Shown one piece after another: positions 1-8,882 of a stretch of 64,000 bases of DNA (position 1 is the stretch's first letter; every line of letters begins with the position of its first letter). Position numbers and translations under genes: made by a program. This stretch comes from Methanofollis sp. W23 (GTDB lineage: Archaea; Halobacteriota; Methanomicrobia; Methanomicrobiales; Methanofollaceae). The stretch lies in assembly GCF_017875325.1 (NCBI RefSeq), contig NZ_JAGGMN010000001.1, positions 682,001-746,000 of the forward strand, read 5' to 3'. A model generated the notes under the pieces. That model searched no databases. It saw nothing but the letters and a program-made list of their open reading frames with translations, and was not told the origin of the DNA.

Positions 1-240
1 GCAGAAGAGGCAAATGAGTATATCAGGAAACACGTGAAGGAACACTACGAGATCCCGCCCGACTACGAGATCCGCGATATCTGTATCCTTGGGGAGGCCC
101 CGATGCTCATCGGCATCAAAGAGAAGAAGAAAAAGATCCTCTTCACCTTCACCAGGCCCTGTTTCGGGACCGACGTCCTGGAGATGGACACCACCCCTGG
201 AGAGATCGCGACGATCAGGGCAGACCTCAGGAAGGACTGA
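1..240 (+). CDS. Conserved hypothetical protein, C-terminal part
   Basis: The open frame runs in from the window edge and stops with TGA at 238-240, so only the last 79 residues are visible. They are rich in Glu and Lys (a KEKKKK run in the middle) and carry the segment TRPCFGTDVLEM with a single Cys. I do not recognise the family. A run of six T at about 247-252 directly after the stop is a plausible archaeal terminator and separates this gene from the FKBP gene that follows. The upstream start is outside the window. Confidence 0.7.
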   Translation, partial: AEEANEYIRKHVKEHYEIPPDYEIRDICILGEAPMLIGIKEKKKKILFTFTRPCFGTDVLEMDTTPGEIATIRADLRKD

Positions 241-320
241 CCCCCTCTTTTTTCTGCCCTCACCTCCTGGTGCGGGTACTTGAAGACCTCTGAGGCGCAA
301 ACTCCAGGGAGATGACGCGG

Positions 321-818
321 ATGAACTATCTGGCAGGGATTGTCATGGTCGCGGCCCTGGTCCTCGCCGCGGGATGTGTCGGCGCCGGGACAAAACCGAC
401 GGCCGGCGACAATGTTTCTGTCAAGTATACCGGAACCTTTGAGAACGGCACGATTTTTGACAGCAATGTCGGGAAAGAGGCGTTCACGTTCACCATCGGG
501 GAACAGCAGGTGATCCCCGGCTTCGAGAAGGCGGTCCTCGGGCTCTCTGAAGGCGAGTCGGTGACGGTGACGGTCCCTGTGGAGGAGGCGTACGGCGAGT
601 ATAACCCCGCGCTTGTCTCTACGGTCAACCGCTCCGAATTCCCTGACGAACTGGCGGTCGTCGGGACGCCGTTCATGATGCCTGGACAGAATGCGATCTT
701 CAGGGTGACCGCCGTGAATGAGACGACCGTTACCATAGACGGGAACCACCCTCTTGCAGGTGAAAATCTCACCTTCAGCATCACTCTCCTCTCGATTCAG
801 GGCCATGGGGACGCCTGA
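321..818 (+). CDS. FKBP-type peptidyl-prolyl isomerase, lipoprotein
   Basis: Predicted peptidyl-prolyl cis-trans isomerase acting outside the cell membrane. The protein (165 residues) begins with a hydrophobic signal ending in a lipobox, LAAGC, so it should be lipid anchored. The mature part follows the FKBP pattern: VSVKYTGTFENGTIFDSN, then the hydrophobic FTIGEQQVIPGFEKAVLG stretch and the loop EEAYGEYNPALV. This is the small archaeal FKBP core followed by a short beta insert. I chose ATG 321 because GGGAG at 307-311 sits about 9 nt upstream; the ATG at 312 abuts that site with no spacing. The end overlaps the next gene by 14 nt, so the two are probably cotranscribed. Confidence 0.88.
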   Translation: MNYLAGIVMVAALVLAAGCVGAGTKPTAGDNVSVKYTGTFENGTIFDSNVGKEAFTFTIGEQQVIPGFEKAVLGLSEGESVTVTVPVEEAYGEYNPALVSTVNRSEFPDELAVVGTPFMMPGQNAIFRVTAVNETTVTIDGNHPLAGENLTFSITLLSIQGHGDA

Positions 819-1431
819 GAGAGAAGAGGCCTGGGAGCGCGATTACCGGCACCGGGGTGCGCTCTGGGGCGGGGCGGTCCATGACCTCCCGCCCCTGGTA
901 CCGGGCGCACGCGTGCTTGAACTTGGGTGCGGGAACGGCAAGACGCTCTCCGGGTTGACCGGACATGGGGCGACGGTCGTCGGGCTCGATCTTGCCAGGG
1001 GTGCGGTCGCCCTTGCCGCCAGGTCGACGTCTGCGCACCTCGTCGTCGGCGACGCCCGCCGTCTCCCTTTCCCGGCGGGGTCCTTCGACACGGTCTGCGC
1101 CTTCCACCTGATCGGCCACCTTATGAGAGACGACCGGGAGGAGGCCGCCATGGAATGCACCCGGGTGCTGAAGGAGGGGGGGCGCCTCTATTTTAAGGAG
1201 TTCTCGGTCATGGACATGCGGGCGGGAAAAGGGGAGGAGGTCGAGCCCTGGACCTTCCGGCGGGGTGAGGGGGTCCTCACCCATTATTTCACCGAGGAAG
1301 AAGGCACCGCTCTCTTCCCGTCTCTTGCTCCCTGCACGGTGACGACCAGGAGGTGGGCGCTCAGGGTGCGGGGCGTGGACCACCCTCGTGCAGAGATCGC
1401 GGCGGTCTTTGAGAGACGGCCGCACCCGTAA
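805..1431 (+). CDS. Class I SAM-dependent methyltransferase
   Basis: Small-molecule or protein methyltransferase with the Rossmann fold of the Methyltransf_11 type; substrate unknown. Motif I is VLELGCGNGKTLSGL near residue 35, the acidic end of strand 2 is VVGLDLARGAV, and motif III/IV is VVGDARRLPFPAGSFDTVC. The C-terminal half has the usual VLKEGGRLYFKEF strand. Length 208 residues fits single-domain members. ATG 805 lies inside the end of the FKBP gene and gives a natural N-terminus; a longer frame upstream is only read-through of the other gene. The overlap suggests translational coupling, but I see no functional link between the two products. Confidence 0.85.
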   Translation: MGTPEREEAWERDYRHRGALWGGAVHDLPPLVPGARVLELGCGNGKTLSGLTGHGATVVGLDLARGAVALAARSTSAHLVVGDARRLPFPAGSFDTVCAFHLIGHLMRDDREEAAMECTRVLKEGGRLYFKEFSVMDMRAGKGEEVEPWTFRRGEGVLTHYFTEEEGTALFPSLAPCTVTTRRWALRVRGVDHPRAEIAAVFERRPHP

Positions 1432-1533
1432 TGTTTCATGCCAGGAGCATAGTCCCTGGCCCTGAGACGTGTGAATACTCTTGCCCGGGGGTGGCATTTC
1501 CCACGATGAATCTCCATAATGATTTGAATTCAC

Positions 1534-2220
1534 GGTTCTGTAGAATCAGGCATGAACCCTGGACTCAGGCATATAGGGAGCATATCCCAGAACTCTCTTT
1601 GGGTGAACATCCCCTCGAACCGAGGTGCTTCCTTCCAAGAATTCTGAACCCTATCCTCGGCCTGGGGGGTGTCTGCCGACCCCCCGCCGATGAAGAGTGG
1701 CGTGGGATCGCAGCCCCTCTTCATGGCGTCTCGCTGCCTTCCCGCCCCTCTCCCCATCCCGCGGGGGTCCGGGGGCAGCGCCCCCGGCGCGGTGATGTGG
1801 GGAGGCGATGCATGCATGGATGCGCGATGAAGAAGCAGGAATCTCTCCATGATCATCTATCACTCTCATCGGTGAGGAAGAGGGCTGGAGAGTTTTGGGA
1901 TGACTTCAGGATGAAAATGATCGTGAGTCTTTGGATCATGCACTGATCTCTGTCCCTCCTTCTTGGCACGACACCACGCACGAGACGGCGATGAAGATCT
2001 TGCGATTGAGGGCGGCACGTCTGATCATCATGCCTTCTCCACATCCTCGTGTCAGGGGACTTCGCACCCGGATCCCCTGGATGATGATAGGGTCTGGAAG
2101 GCAGAATAGATGGCCATGAAGGGGGAGCTTCCGTCCTCGACCAATCGCGTGGTCGAGAGTTCGGGGGGGTCGGCCAAGCCCCCCGCTGGAGAGATTCATC
2201 AAGAGGATTTCTCCAGAACC
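1534..2220 (+). mobile_element. Long-form non-autonomous element (about 690 bp, degenerate)
   Basis: The left end reads GGTTCTGTAGAATC at 1534 and the right end, read as reverse complement, GGTTCTGGAGAAATC at 2220, giving imperfect terminal inverted repeats. Inside are sub-repeats also seen elsewhere in the window: a block at 1577-1645 (also at about 5690-5758, 24271-24341 and 28192-28262), GC-rich hairpins at about 1660-1800, and a block at 2032-2220 matching the right end of the 232-bp element. Flanking octamers GAATTCAC and GAAAAATC agree only partly, as expected for an old insertion. No coding sequence is supported. The rest of the spacer 1432-2385 holds only this element and a possible promoter. 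Confidence 0.6.
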
Positions 2221-2272
2221 GAAAAATCCTGTATATGCGGCATATCTCCAGAACACGCAGAAAAAAATGTAC

Positions 2273-2280
2273 TTATATCT
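2273..2280 (+). promoter_or_regulatory. Possible TATA box for the partner-switching operon
   Basis: CTTATATC lies in an AT-rich stretch between the repeat element and the phosphatase gene. Initiation about 25 nt downstream would give a leader of roughly 80 nt. Position and composition are the only evidence. Confidence 0.35.
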
Positions 2281-2385
2281 TCAGGGAAAAGACAGAAGAT
2301 CTGTGAAGAAGAATGCCCTAGACTCCTTGGTCAGTGAAGCCCCAAGGGATGTCGACCTGGCGACGGTCGCCCGGGGACAGACCTG

Positions 2386-3756
2386 ATGAATCCCCAGGTC
2401 GAGGACTTCATCATCCTCTTCCAGATGATCTGCGTCATCATCGTCGCCGCCTACTTCATCACCAGGACACCGACCTTCACCGCCGCCCTCGAACACCGCC
2501 TCACCCCGAAGGGGTCTGTCGCCCTGGTCCTCTTTTTCGGTGCCCTCTCCATCTACGGCACCCTGAGCGGCGTCGAGGTGCTCGGCGCACCGGTCAATGT
2601 GAGAGACCTCGGGCCGATGGTCGCCGGGGTCTTCTGCGGCCCCCTCGTCGGGGTCGGGGCCGGATTGATCGGCGGCGGGTTCAGGCTCGGGATGGGTGGG
2701 TTCACCGCCGTCCCGTGCGCCCTCTCCACCGTGCTTGCCGGGCTCCTCGGCGGGGTCGTGTACCTCCTCCTCAGGCGCGCCGATACCCCCGTGCCCCGCG
2801 TCGGAGCCGTCGTCGGGTTTGCCGTCGGCATGGAGGCGTTGCACATGGGACTCGTCCTCCTCGCCTGCCCGCCCTTCGAGGAGGCCTGGGCCCTGGTACG
2901 TCAGGTCTCGGTCCCGATGGTCCTGGCCAACGCAGCCGGGATGTTCGTTTTCGCCTTCATCATCGCCAACCTGGTTGCCGAACGGCGGACGCAGACCGAA
3001 CGCGACGCCTACCAGGAAGAACTCAGGGTGAAGAAGGCCGAGTTGAAGGTCGCCGCCGAGATCCAGCAGACCTTTCTTCCCAGGAGCATCCCGACGATGC
3101 AGGGGTTCGACCTTGCCGCCGTGAGTTGTCCTGCCCGCGAGGTGGGCGGCGACTTCTACGACGCCATCCGTCTCCAGGAGGGGAAGACCGGGCTGGTCAT
3201 CGCCGACGTCTCAGGCAAGAGCGTGCCGGCGGCGATCTTCATGGCCCTCTCCAGGACGATCATCAGGGCGATGGCACTCCGCCACCCCGACGTCAGTCTC
3301 GCCCTTGAGGACGCCAACGCCATGCTCCTCGAAGAGTCGGATACCGGGATGTTTGTCACCCTCTTCTACGGTGTTCTCGACGAGGAGACCAGGACGCTCA
3401 CCTATGCCAATGCCGGCCACAACTCCCCGCTCCTCCTGCGTCGCGGCACCGACGAGTTCGTCTCCCTGGCCCCGACCGGGGTGGCGCTCGGCGCCGCGGA
3501 GGAGATGGAGTACGGCGCCGGCGAAGTGCGGGTGGAGGCCGGCGACCTCCTGGTCATGTTCACCGACGGGGTGACCGAGGCCTTCGGCCCTGGGGGCGAG
3601 GGCTTCGGGAACAGGCGCCTGGAAGAGACGGTCCGGGCCGCAAGGGGGCTCCCCGCCATGGGAGTGATCAGGGCGATCAGGGAGGCGGTTCTGGGCTTTA
3701 CCGGCGAAGGGCCGCAGGACGACGATGTCACCGTGATGGTGCTGAAAGGAGAGTGA
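2386..3756 (+). CDS. Membrane SpoIIE-family serine phosphatase with LytS-type 5TM domain
   Basis: Predicted PP2C-type phosphatase of a partner-switching pathway, expected to dephosphorylate the STAS protein encoded two genes downstream. Residues 1-205 form about five to six membrane helices of the 5TM-5TMR_LYT type found in LytS sensors, with the glycine-rich FCGPLVGVGAGLIGGG loop. A short coiled linker (about 205-230) leads into the SpoIIE/PP2C domain with VGGDFYD, IADVSGKS, YANAGHN, FTDGVTEA and the closing DDDVTVMVL, so the metal-binding aspartates are present. ATG 2386 is the first usable start after an in-frame stop at 2335; no strong ribosome site is visible. The next gene begins 3 nt after the stop. 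Confidence 0.9.
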   Translation: MNPQVEDFIILFQMICVIIVAAYFITRTPTFTAALEHRLTPKGSVALVLFFGALSIYGTLSGVEVLGAPVNVRDLGPMVAGVFCGPLVGVGAGLIGGGFRLGMGGFTAVPCALSTVLAGLLGGVVYLLLRRADTPVPRVGAVVGFAVGMEALHMGLVLLACPPFEEAWALVRQVSVPMVLANAAGMFVFAFIIANLVAERRTQTERDAYQEELRVKKAELKVAAEIQQTFLPRSIPTMQGFDLAAVSCPAREVGGDFYDAIRLQEGKTGLVIADVSGKSVPAAIFMALSRTIIRAMALRHPDVSLALEDANAMLLEESDTGMFVTLFYGVLDEETRTLTYANAGHNSPLLLRRGTDEFVSLAPTGVALGAAEEMEYGAGEVRVEAGDLLVMFTDGVTEAFGPGGEGFGNRRLEETVRAARGLPAMGVIRAIREAVLGFTGEGPQDDDVTVMVLKGE

Positions 3757-3759
3757 GCG

Positions 3760-4164
3760 ATGGTCGAACCTATCACCGTGAGTGCCGAGTTGTCGTCCCT
3801 TCCAGAGGTGCTTGCCCATGTCACCGGCGCTCTCAGGACCCTCGGCCTCCCTTCGAAGGCGGTGCAGGAGATGGAACTTGCCGTCGACGAGGCGGTGACG
3901 AACATCGTCCTCCACGGGTATGCCGGGAGTGAGGGGTGGGTGAGGCTCTCGTGCGCGCGAACCGGCGAGGGCGTGGCGGTGGTGATCGAGGACGCCGCCC
4001 CGCCCTTCGACCCGACCGCCGTCCCGTCGCCCGACCTTGAAGGGGAGATGGACGAACGGGCGATCGGCGGGCTTGGCGTTCATTTTATCCGTGAGATGAC
4101 CGATGAGATGAGATATGAGTACAGGGACGGGGTGAATGTCCTGAAACTTTTCAAACACGTCTGA
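3760..4164 (+). CDS. RsbW-like ATP-binding anti-sigma-type kinase
   Basis: GHKL-fold serine kinase of the RsbW/SpoIIAB family, 134 residues, the family's normal size. The N-box is MELAVDEAVTNIVLHGYAG near residues 38-56, the G1 box is VVIEDAAPPFDP, and the G2 region is RAIGGLGVHFIREM. In bacteria such proteins phosphorylate a STAS partner and bind a sigma factor. Archaea have no sigma factor, so the output here must be another target. The gene is packed between the phosphatase (3 nt) and the STAS gene (10 nt to its ATG), so all three are surely one transcription unit. Confidence 0.88.
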   Translation: MVEPITVSAELSSLPEVLAHVTGALRTLGLPSKAVQEMELAVDEAVTNIVLHGYAGSEGWVRLSCARTGEGVAVVIEDAAPPFDPTAVPSPDLEGEMDERAIGGLGVHFIREMTDEMRYEYRDGVNVLKLFKHV

Positions 4165-4174
4165 GGTGAGTACA

Positions 4175-5353
4175 ATGGAGATGAGATCTGCACGCGAGGG
4201 CGCCCTCCTTACCGTCATGGTGAGCGGGCGACTTGACGGATATGCGGCTGAAGAACTGAAGGAGGGGATCGACGGCGCCCTCCAGGACGACGACAGGGCA
4301 GTGGTCGTCGACCTCGCCAGGACCGAGTACCTGAGCAGTGCCGGTATCAGGGTCTTTCTTTCCCTCCAGAGGAGAATGAAGGCGCGGGGAGGGTGCATGT
4401 CCCTCTGCAATGTGGAACACTATCCGATGGAGGTGCTCTCGATGGCCGGGTTCGACCGCGTCTTCTCGATTGTCGGGTCACGGGAGGAGGCGAGGAGGAT
4501 GTGTCTGCGAGAGGAGGACACCCTCTCGCTCATCGCCGACCTGGAGCAACCCGCGGTGGAGATCGACGGGATGAAGTTCAGGTTCGAACCAGGGACGCAT
4601 GCCGCCGCTCATCTCAGGGTGCACGGGAACCCCCACGCCCCCCATACTGGCGACGAGGTGCGGGCCGTCCCGCTCTCTGAACTGAACTATGCCCTCGGGG
4701 TCGGGGCGCTCGGGGGCAGCAGGGACGAGGCGGCCGGGCATCTTGGGGAGATGGTCGCCCTGCGTGGGGCGATGGCCTGGGTGCCGGGCGATGGTCATGG
4801 CGCCCCCGACTACCTGGTGCCGGCGACCCCTGGCGAGGGGGTGGCATATACCGCCTTCGACCTGGCGCTCGACGGACCGTTTCATGAGGTGGCGTCGGTC
4901 GAGGCGGGTCCACAGGAGAGTTTCACTCTTGCGGCACTCTACCGTGCCCTCCTCGCCCTGGCGCAGAGGCGCCGGCCCGGGTTTGAAGGCGTCGTGGCGA
5001 CCGCTCTCTGGGGCGTGACCGCCGGGGTGCCCGGTGCGGGAGGAGCGTTCCGTCACCATGGCGACACCCTCCTCTCCTTCGGGATCGCGGCCGAGCGTGC
5101 TGCGGTCGGGGAGGAGTTCGCCGCCCTCTGCCAGGCACGCCCTGGCGAGTCCGCGGAAGAAGGGCTCTGCCACTATGCCCATGGGGCGGTCGTGCGGGGC
5201 GTCCCCTGGGACCAGGGCGCCAGCCTGGAAAAGGGGATAGACCGGTGTTTTGCCGAGGGGGACGTCGTGGACGTCTGCCGCCTCCTGGGTACGACGCGGC
5301 TGCGGCGGGCAAAGGTGGGAGTGGCGTACGTCACGCAGGTCAGGCGTGCGTGA
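4175..5353 (+). CDS. STAS-domain antagonist with unrecognised C-terminal domain
   Basis: Residues 1-105 are a STAS anti-anti-sigma-type domain: LTVMVSGRLDGYAAEEL, VVVDLARTEYLSSAGIRVFL (the Ser-Ser pair is the expected phosphorylation site) and LSMAGFDRVFSI. A linker leads to a further 280-residue region that I do not recognise. It has FRFEPGTHAAAHLRVHG and two His/Gly-rich stretches (near GDGHGAPDYLVP and GAFRHHGDTLLSFG) and ends in a basic tail. ATG 4175 is preceded by GAGGTGA with good spacing; the GTG at 4166 lies inside that site. In a partner switch this protein would be the phosphorylated element, and the extra domain may be the output. Total 392 residues, about four times a plain STAS protein. 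Confidence 0.8.
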   Translation: MEMRSAREGALLTVMVSGRLDGYAAEELKEGIDGALQDDDRAVVVDLARTEYLSSAGIRVFLSLQRRMKARGGCMSLCNVEHYPMEVLSMAGFDRVFSIVGSREEARRMCLREEDTLSLIADLEQPAVEIDGMKFRFEPGTHAAAHLRVHGNPHAPHTGDEVRAVPLSELNYALGVGALGGSRDEAAGHLGEMVALRGAMAWVPGDGHGAPDYLVPATPGEGVAYTAFDLALDGPFHEVASVEAGPQESFTLAALYRALLALAQRRRPGFEGVVATALWGVTAGVPGAGGAFRHHGDTLLSFGIAAERAAVGEEFAALCQARPGESAEEGLCHYAHGAVVRGVPWDQGASLEKGIDRCFAEGDVVDVCRLLGTTRLRRAKVGVAYVTQVRRA

Positions 5354-6167
5354 GAGGCAGAGGACGCCGCCGCCTTCGAGGGGAATGCCCCCCGGAGACC
5401 TGCAATACTTTCCATCTGGGATGCGTGAACCCTGGTTTCATCCGCGAATCTCGATGAACGATGGTGGAGAACTCTGCCATTCTACATGACACATCCACGC
5501 ATTCGTTGCCTTCCCACCTCTTCGTGCCAGGGGCGCTGCCCCCGGACCCCCGGGATTATGATAGGGCCAGGGAAGGCATATTCGACCTCCCTAAAGAAAG
5601 ATTGCCGTCCACGACCTATCGTGTGGCGGGGTATCGTGTGGCGGTCAAGCCCCCCGCCAGAGAGAGATCCGGAGGGTTTCTACAGAGCCAGAATTTCAGA
5701 AAGGGAGCACTTCAGTTTGAGGGGATCTTCACCCGAAGAGATTTATGAGATATGTTCCGCGCTAAAGAATGAGCACCGACCTTGAGACACCCCTCTTGAG
5801 GCCCCTCTTCTCCTCGGAGATCAGAGATCTTCTCATGCTCCCTGCCGTCCGTCGCACCCGCCACACAGGTGGTCGAGAACGGCAACGTCCTCGTCATGGC
5901 TGAATCGTATGCCTTCCCGGCCCCATCATCATCATCATCTCGGGGGTGCGGGCGGCACTCGAAGATCAAAAATTTTCTCAACTCCTTCCGGTCGTCCCCC
6001 CTGACCCCCCATGACGAGAATTGAACTTGGTCTTCACTGATTTTCCAGTCTTGAAAAAAAAGAACGCACGCGACGAGAAATGTTCATCCCCTATGCGTGA
6101 GGCGAGACCTCGCTTTATGCTGGATTCTACAGATCCCGCATCTCCCTCCCTCTCCCCACCGCATCCA
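5354..6167. repeat. Repeat-filled spacer (element fragments)
   Basis: No gene is supported here. From 5508 to 5689 lies a right-hand portion of the 232-bp element, ending in GAGGGTTTCTACAGAGCC. It abuts a 70-bp sub-repeat at about 5690-5758 that is the reverse of the block at 1577-1645. A small hairpin (GGAGATC AGA GATCTTC) sits at 5816-5832, and another element fragment with a GC-rich core at about 5855-5945. An inverted left end of the long form ends with GGATTCTACAGATCCC at about 6115-6130. Open frames through this block are low-complexity shadows. Confidence 0.6.
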
Positions 6168-6953
6168 TCACGAGTCCTCGACCAGGTGCCCCTGGAGCCA
6201 CATGACCCCGGAGATGGCATCGCCGACGGCCGGGACATACCCGCCGGTGACGTGCTCGGCGGCATAGAGGGTGATCTCTGCGTCGTCCTGCCCTTCCCTG
6301 TCCCTTGGCCTGAAGAGGGGGGCGGTGATCTGGTAGACCCTCCTCGTCCCGAAGGTGACCTCTCTGACCTCTTTGATGTGGGTCTGGAAGACGAAGTCGT
6401 CGACATCCCCGCCCTGGAAGGGAAAGTATCCCGCCATATGCTCCAGAGAAAATTCTTTCCCGTCAGGCCCGGTCACGGTCCCTGGGTCCGTTCTCCTGAG
6501 CCTGTAGGCAAGGGCGGCGAGAGAGAAGCGGTATCTTCCGCCGGTCTCGTATCGCTCCTTGTGCATGAAATACAGGGTGTCGAAGAAGGCGATCCATGCC
6601 CCCGCAAGGCGGCCCCTCACCTGGCCCTCGACCCTGCTCCTCCACTCCTCGACCCTGTCGACCTCGACCTCGTGGACGCTCCCCCTGGCGAGGTACGGGT
6701 ACCCGGTGCAGAGTTCCTGGTCGACGACGACCGAGCAGGTCTTCAGGACCTCGCCCCCTGACAACGCCGCAAGGACTGTCCTACGTCTCTCGATCATCTT
6801 CAGGTGCCCTGCATGTTCCAGCGCGCCGACGACCGCGGCCTGGACCTCGCCCTCAGTCCTGACGAGAGCATTCCAGTGACTCCCATGGCAACCGATTTTT
6901 TCTGGTTTTTTCTTCTCTTCAGATTCGTGATCAGGTGTATCAGGGAGTATCAT
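6168..6953 (-). CDS. Uncharacterised protein, 261 residues
   Basis: I do not recognise this family. The frame is long and has normal coding composition. The first 25 residues are charged and probably disordered (ESEEKKKPEK). The rest looks like a soluble alpha/beta protein, with segments such as VVVDQELCTGYPYLARGS, IAFFDTLYFMHKERYETGG and FPFQGGDVDDFVFQTHIKEV. There is no signal peptide, membrane helix or metal-binding cluster that I can see. ATG 6953 has GAGG about 7 nt upstream on its strand. It stands alone between two repeat-rich spacers, so context says nothing about function. Confidence 0.7.
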   Translation of the reverse strand: MILPDTPDHESEEKKKPEKIGCHGSHWNALVRTEGEVQAAVVGALEHAGHLKMIERRRTVLAALSGGEVLKTCSVVVDQELCTGYPYLARGSVHEVEVDRVEEWRSRVEGQVRGRLAGAWIAFFDTLYFMHKERYETGGRYRFSLAALAYRLRRTDPGTVTGPDGKEFSLEHMAGYFPFQGGDVDDFVFQTHIKEVREVTFGTRRVYQITAPLFRPRDREGQDDAEITLYAAEHVTGGYVPAVGDAISGVMWLQGHLVEDS

Positions 6954-7440
6954 GGCAGTTCCTCGGATCTAGGGGGGATATGATGGGGTGCATATCTGCG
7001 CTGAGATATAGTCATCTCCGCATATAGAGGTTGTGATAATTGGGTCCCCTAAAAAACTCGTTAATATTCTAAAATGTACATGATCTGAGATTTACTCCCC
7101 GAGGTCGTCCCGATATTTTTAGATCCCTCCCCCTTTCGAGAGAGAGAGGGGGATGTCGGAGAAATCTCCGCCATTTCGTCGTGCACAGATGTAGCCCTCA
7201 CCGTCTCCTCTCTAACCTCCCCACGTATTCGCGCCGCGGGTGAGTGCCGCCCTGAACCCCCTGGACGGCGATGGGGGCAGGAAGGCACACAAAATAACCA
7301 TGACGAGGGGATTGCCGTCCTCTGCCTATCCTCGCGCGGGGGAACGAGCGGAAAGAGTCGAGAAGATCTCTGATCGTCGAGTGGCACGCCCTGCGCAGAG
7401 ATGACCATCAGGAGAATTTCTACAAAATCAAAAAAAGGAG
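6954..7440. repeat. Spacer with degraded element fragment
   Basis: The first 180 bp are AT-rich and probably hold the promoter of the upstream-facing gene at 6953. A short inverted repeat (stem CCCCCTTTC/GAGAGGGGG, about 7130-7155) lies in the middle. From about 7240 to 7429 the sequence matches the inner and right-hand part of the 232-bp element, including a GAAGATC TCT GATCGTC hairpin at 7362-7378 and a decayed right end (GAGAATTTCTACAAAATC). No gene is supported. Confidence 0.5.
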
Positions 7441-7866
7441 TTACTTCGGGATCAGCACCGAGTCGATGACATGGCAGACACCATTTGAACAGACGATGTC
7501 TGGCTGGATGACGCTGACACCGTTGATGCGGACGCCGCGGGTGGTGTCGATCTCGAGGTCTGAGCCCTGCAACGACGTGATCGAGCGCATCTTCACGATG
7601 TCGTCGGCCATGTGCGTGCCAGAGACCACATGATATTTCAGGACCTCAGCAAGCTGGCTCGGGTTCTCCATCAAGTGGTCGATCGTCTCCTTCGGGATCT
7701 TGGCGAAGGCGGCGTCGTTGGGTGCGAAGACCGTGAACGGTCCTGGGCTGCTGAGCGTCTCGACCAGGCCCGCGGCCTTCACTGCCGCGACCAGGGTGTT
7801 GAACTGCCCGGCCTCGATCGCGGTCTCCACGATATTTTTCTGTGCTTGAACTGCTCTCTGCTGCAT
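7441..7866 (-). CDS. Fasciclin-domain (FAS1) protein
   Basis: A single FAS1 domain fills the 141-residue protein: NIVETAIEAGQFNTLVAAVK, the H1 motif FTVFAPNDAAFAKIP, YHVVSGTHMADDI and the closing H2-like region NGVCHVIDSVLIPK. FAS1 proteins usually act in cell adhesion outside the cell, but this one has no signal peptide, so it is either cytoplasmic or exported in another way. ATG 7866 has GGAGGGG upstream on its strand, and a TATA-like TTAAATAT lies about 40-50 nt upstream. The gene stands alone. FAS1 proteins of this short, signal-less type are common in methanogens and their role is unknown. Confidence 0.9.
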   Translation of the reverse strand: MQQRAVQAQKNIVETAIEAGQFNTLVAAVKAAGLVETLSSPGPFTVFAPNDAAFAKIPKETIDHLMENPSQLAEVLKYHVVSGTHMADDIVKMRSITSLQGSDLEIDTTRGVRINGVSVIQPDIVCSNGVCHVIDSVLIPK

Positions 7867-8245
7867 CTCTCATCCCCTCCACGGGATTGCCCCCATAGAA
7901 TCTCGTCATATTTAACAGATCCGGCCGAAAACCCGGTCCGTTGCCAGCGCGAACGGGTGGGCGTCGGGACGCTCTGTCCCGCCCGGACACCAGGTCCATG
8001 TTCGAGCGGTCATGCGGCCATGGTGCCACGCGGCGCCCGGATAACGGCGACTTCAAAGAGTGGGGGAGACGGATGAAGGTCGCAGGGATGGGGCGGCATG
8101 GCCCAGATCCTGATCTCTCCTCTCCTTTCCGGCCCCGTAATGCCCCCTCATGGCCAGGGACGCACGGGACCCACAATATCATGGCACGAATAATCCCTGC
8201 CAATAGGCACACGGATGCAGGACTCCGTGTGGTGCCATTCCTGAA
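7867..8245. other. Spacer without recognised features
   Basis: Apart from the promoter of the fasciclin gene near 7900-7916 I see no supported feature. The open frames through it are GC-rich shadows with no domain-like segments, and the repeat family is not evident here. Confidence 0.4.
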
Positions 8246-8751
8246 ATGATGAAGACGAAGATCATAGGAGTCGGCATCGCCGTCCAGGCGCTGGCGGAGA
8301 TCTACGCGATCGGCGTCGTCTTCCCTGGCGGTGACGACCCCGCACCCTTCGTGACAGGTTATTCCCCGACGGCTCGGCGCGAGAGATCACCATTGAAGAG
8401 GCGCTGCTCTTCCTGGACCGCGAGGAGAACCCGGAGATGGTCATCACCCCCTCGCAGAACAGGTCGGGGGTCTGGGACTCGTCGCGTCTTCGTACAAGAC
8501 TTGCGGCTCAGGCCGTGCCCGTCCTTGTCGAGGGGGGGCGGAACGGCGCCCTGGCCAACCTTATCTCTGCTCCAGTCGACTTCCCCTCGGTGCCCGAGAC
8601 CGTCCCCCTCTACCGGTTGAAATCACCCGAGATCGCGACGGCGTACCTGGAGGAGAAGGGGTTGATGCCCGCAGAGGCGGTCGAGGAGGGGAAGGCCTTC
8701 GGGGTACCGCTCTTCCCTCAGACCTGCGGGGGAGGGCTTCACCTGGTATAA
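8246..8751 (+). pseudogene. Frame-disrupted gene upstream of the iron-type importer
   Basis: A plausible signal-like start (MKTKIIGVGIAVQALAEIYA) is read in one frame from 8246 or 8249 to about 8360. A convincing coding stretch, FPDGSAREITIEEALLFLD onward to the stop at 8749-8751, is in another frame that is closed by a stop at 8329. The switch must lie at about 8335-8370, so the gene seems to carry a frameshift or small deletion. The second part contains segments such as VPVLVEGGRNGALANLI and VPLYRLKSPEIATAYLEEKG and ends FPQTCGGGLHLV. I do not recognise the family. A sequencing error would also explain it. Confidence 0.45.
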
Positions 8752-8836
8752 CTATGATCGGGCAGATCATTCAGAACAATTCAGACAGATGAAACGCCCT
8801 TGTGATACAATCATACCAATCTAAAAAAAGATAAGA

Positions 8837-8844
8837 TTAAATAA
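8837..8844 (+). promoter_or_regulatory. Probable TATA box of the ABC importer operon
   Basis: TTAAATAA lies in a strongly AT-rich stretch 39 nt before the GTG start of the binding-protein gene, preceded by an A-run. A second AT-rich hexamer (TTATATC, 8858-8864) is closer to the start. No ribosome site is obvious, so the leader should be short. Confidence 0.45.
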
Positions 8845-8882
8845 TGCACCTCCTGAATTATATCACATAGAGTTGATATACC

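Noticed and set aside
2334-3308. A 324-codon frame overlapping the SpoIIE-type phosphatase gene
   Set aside because: Arg/Pro-rich composition typical of a shifted frame; the other frame encodes a full family protein.
8756-8882. Cobalamin or other riboswitch before the importer
   Set aside because: The leader is short and AT-rich, and lacks a conserved B12-box-like or other known riboswitch core.
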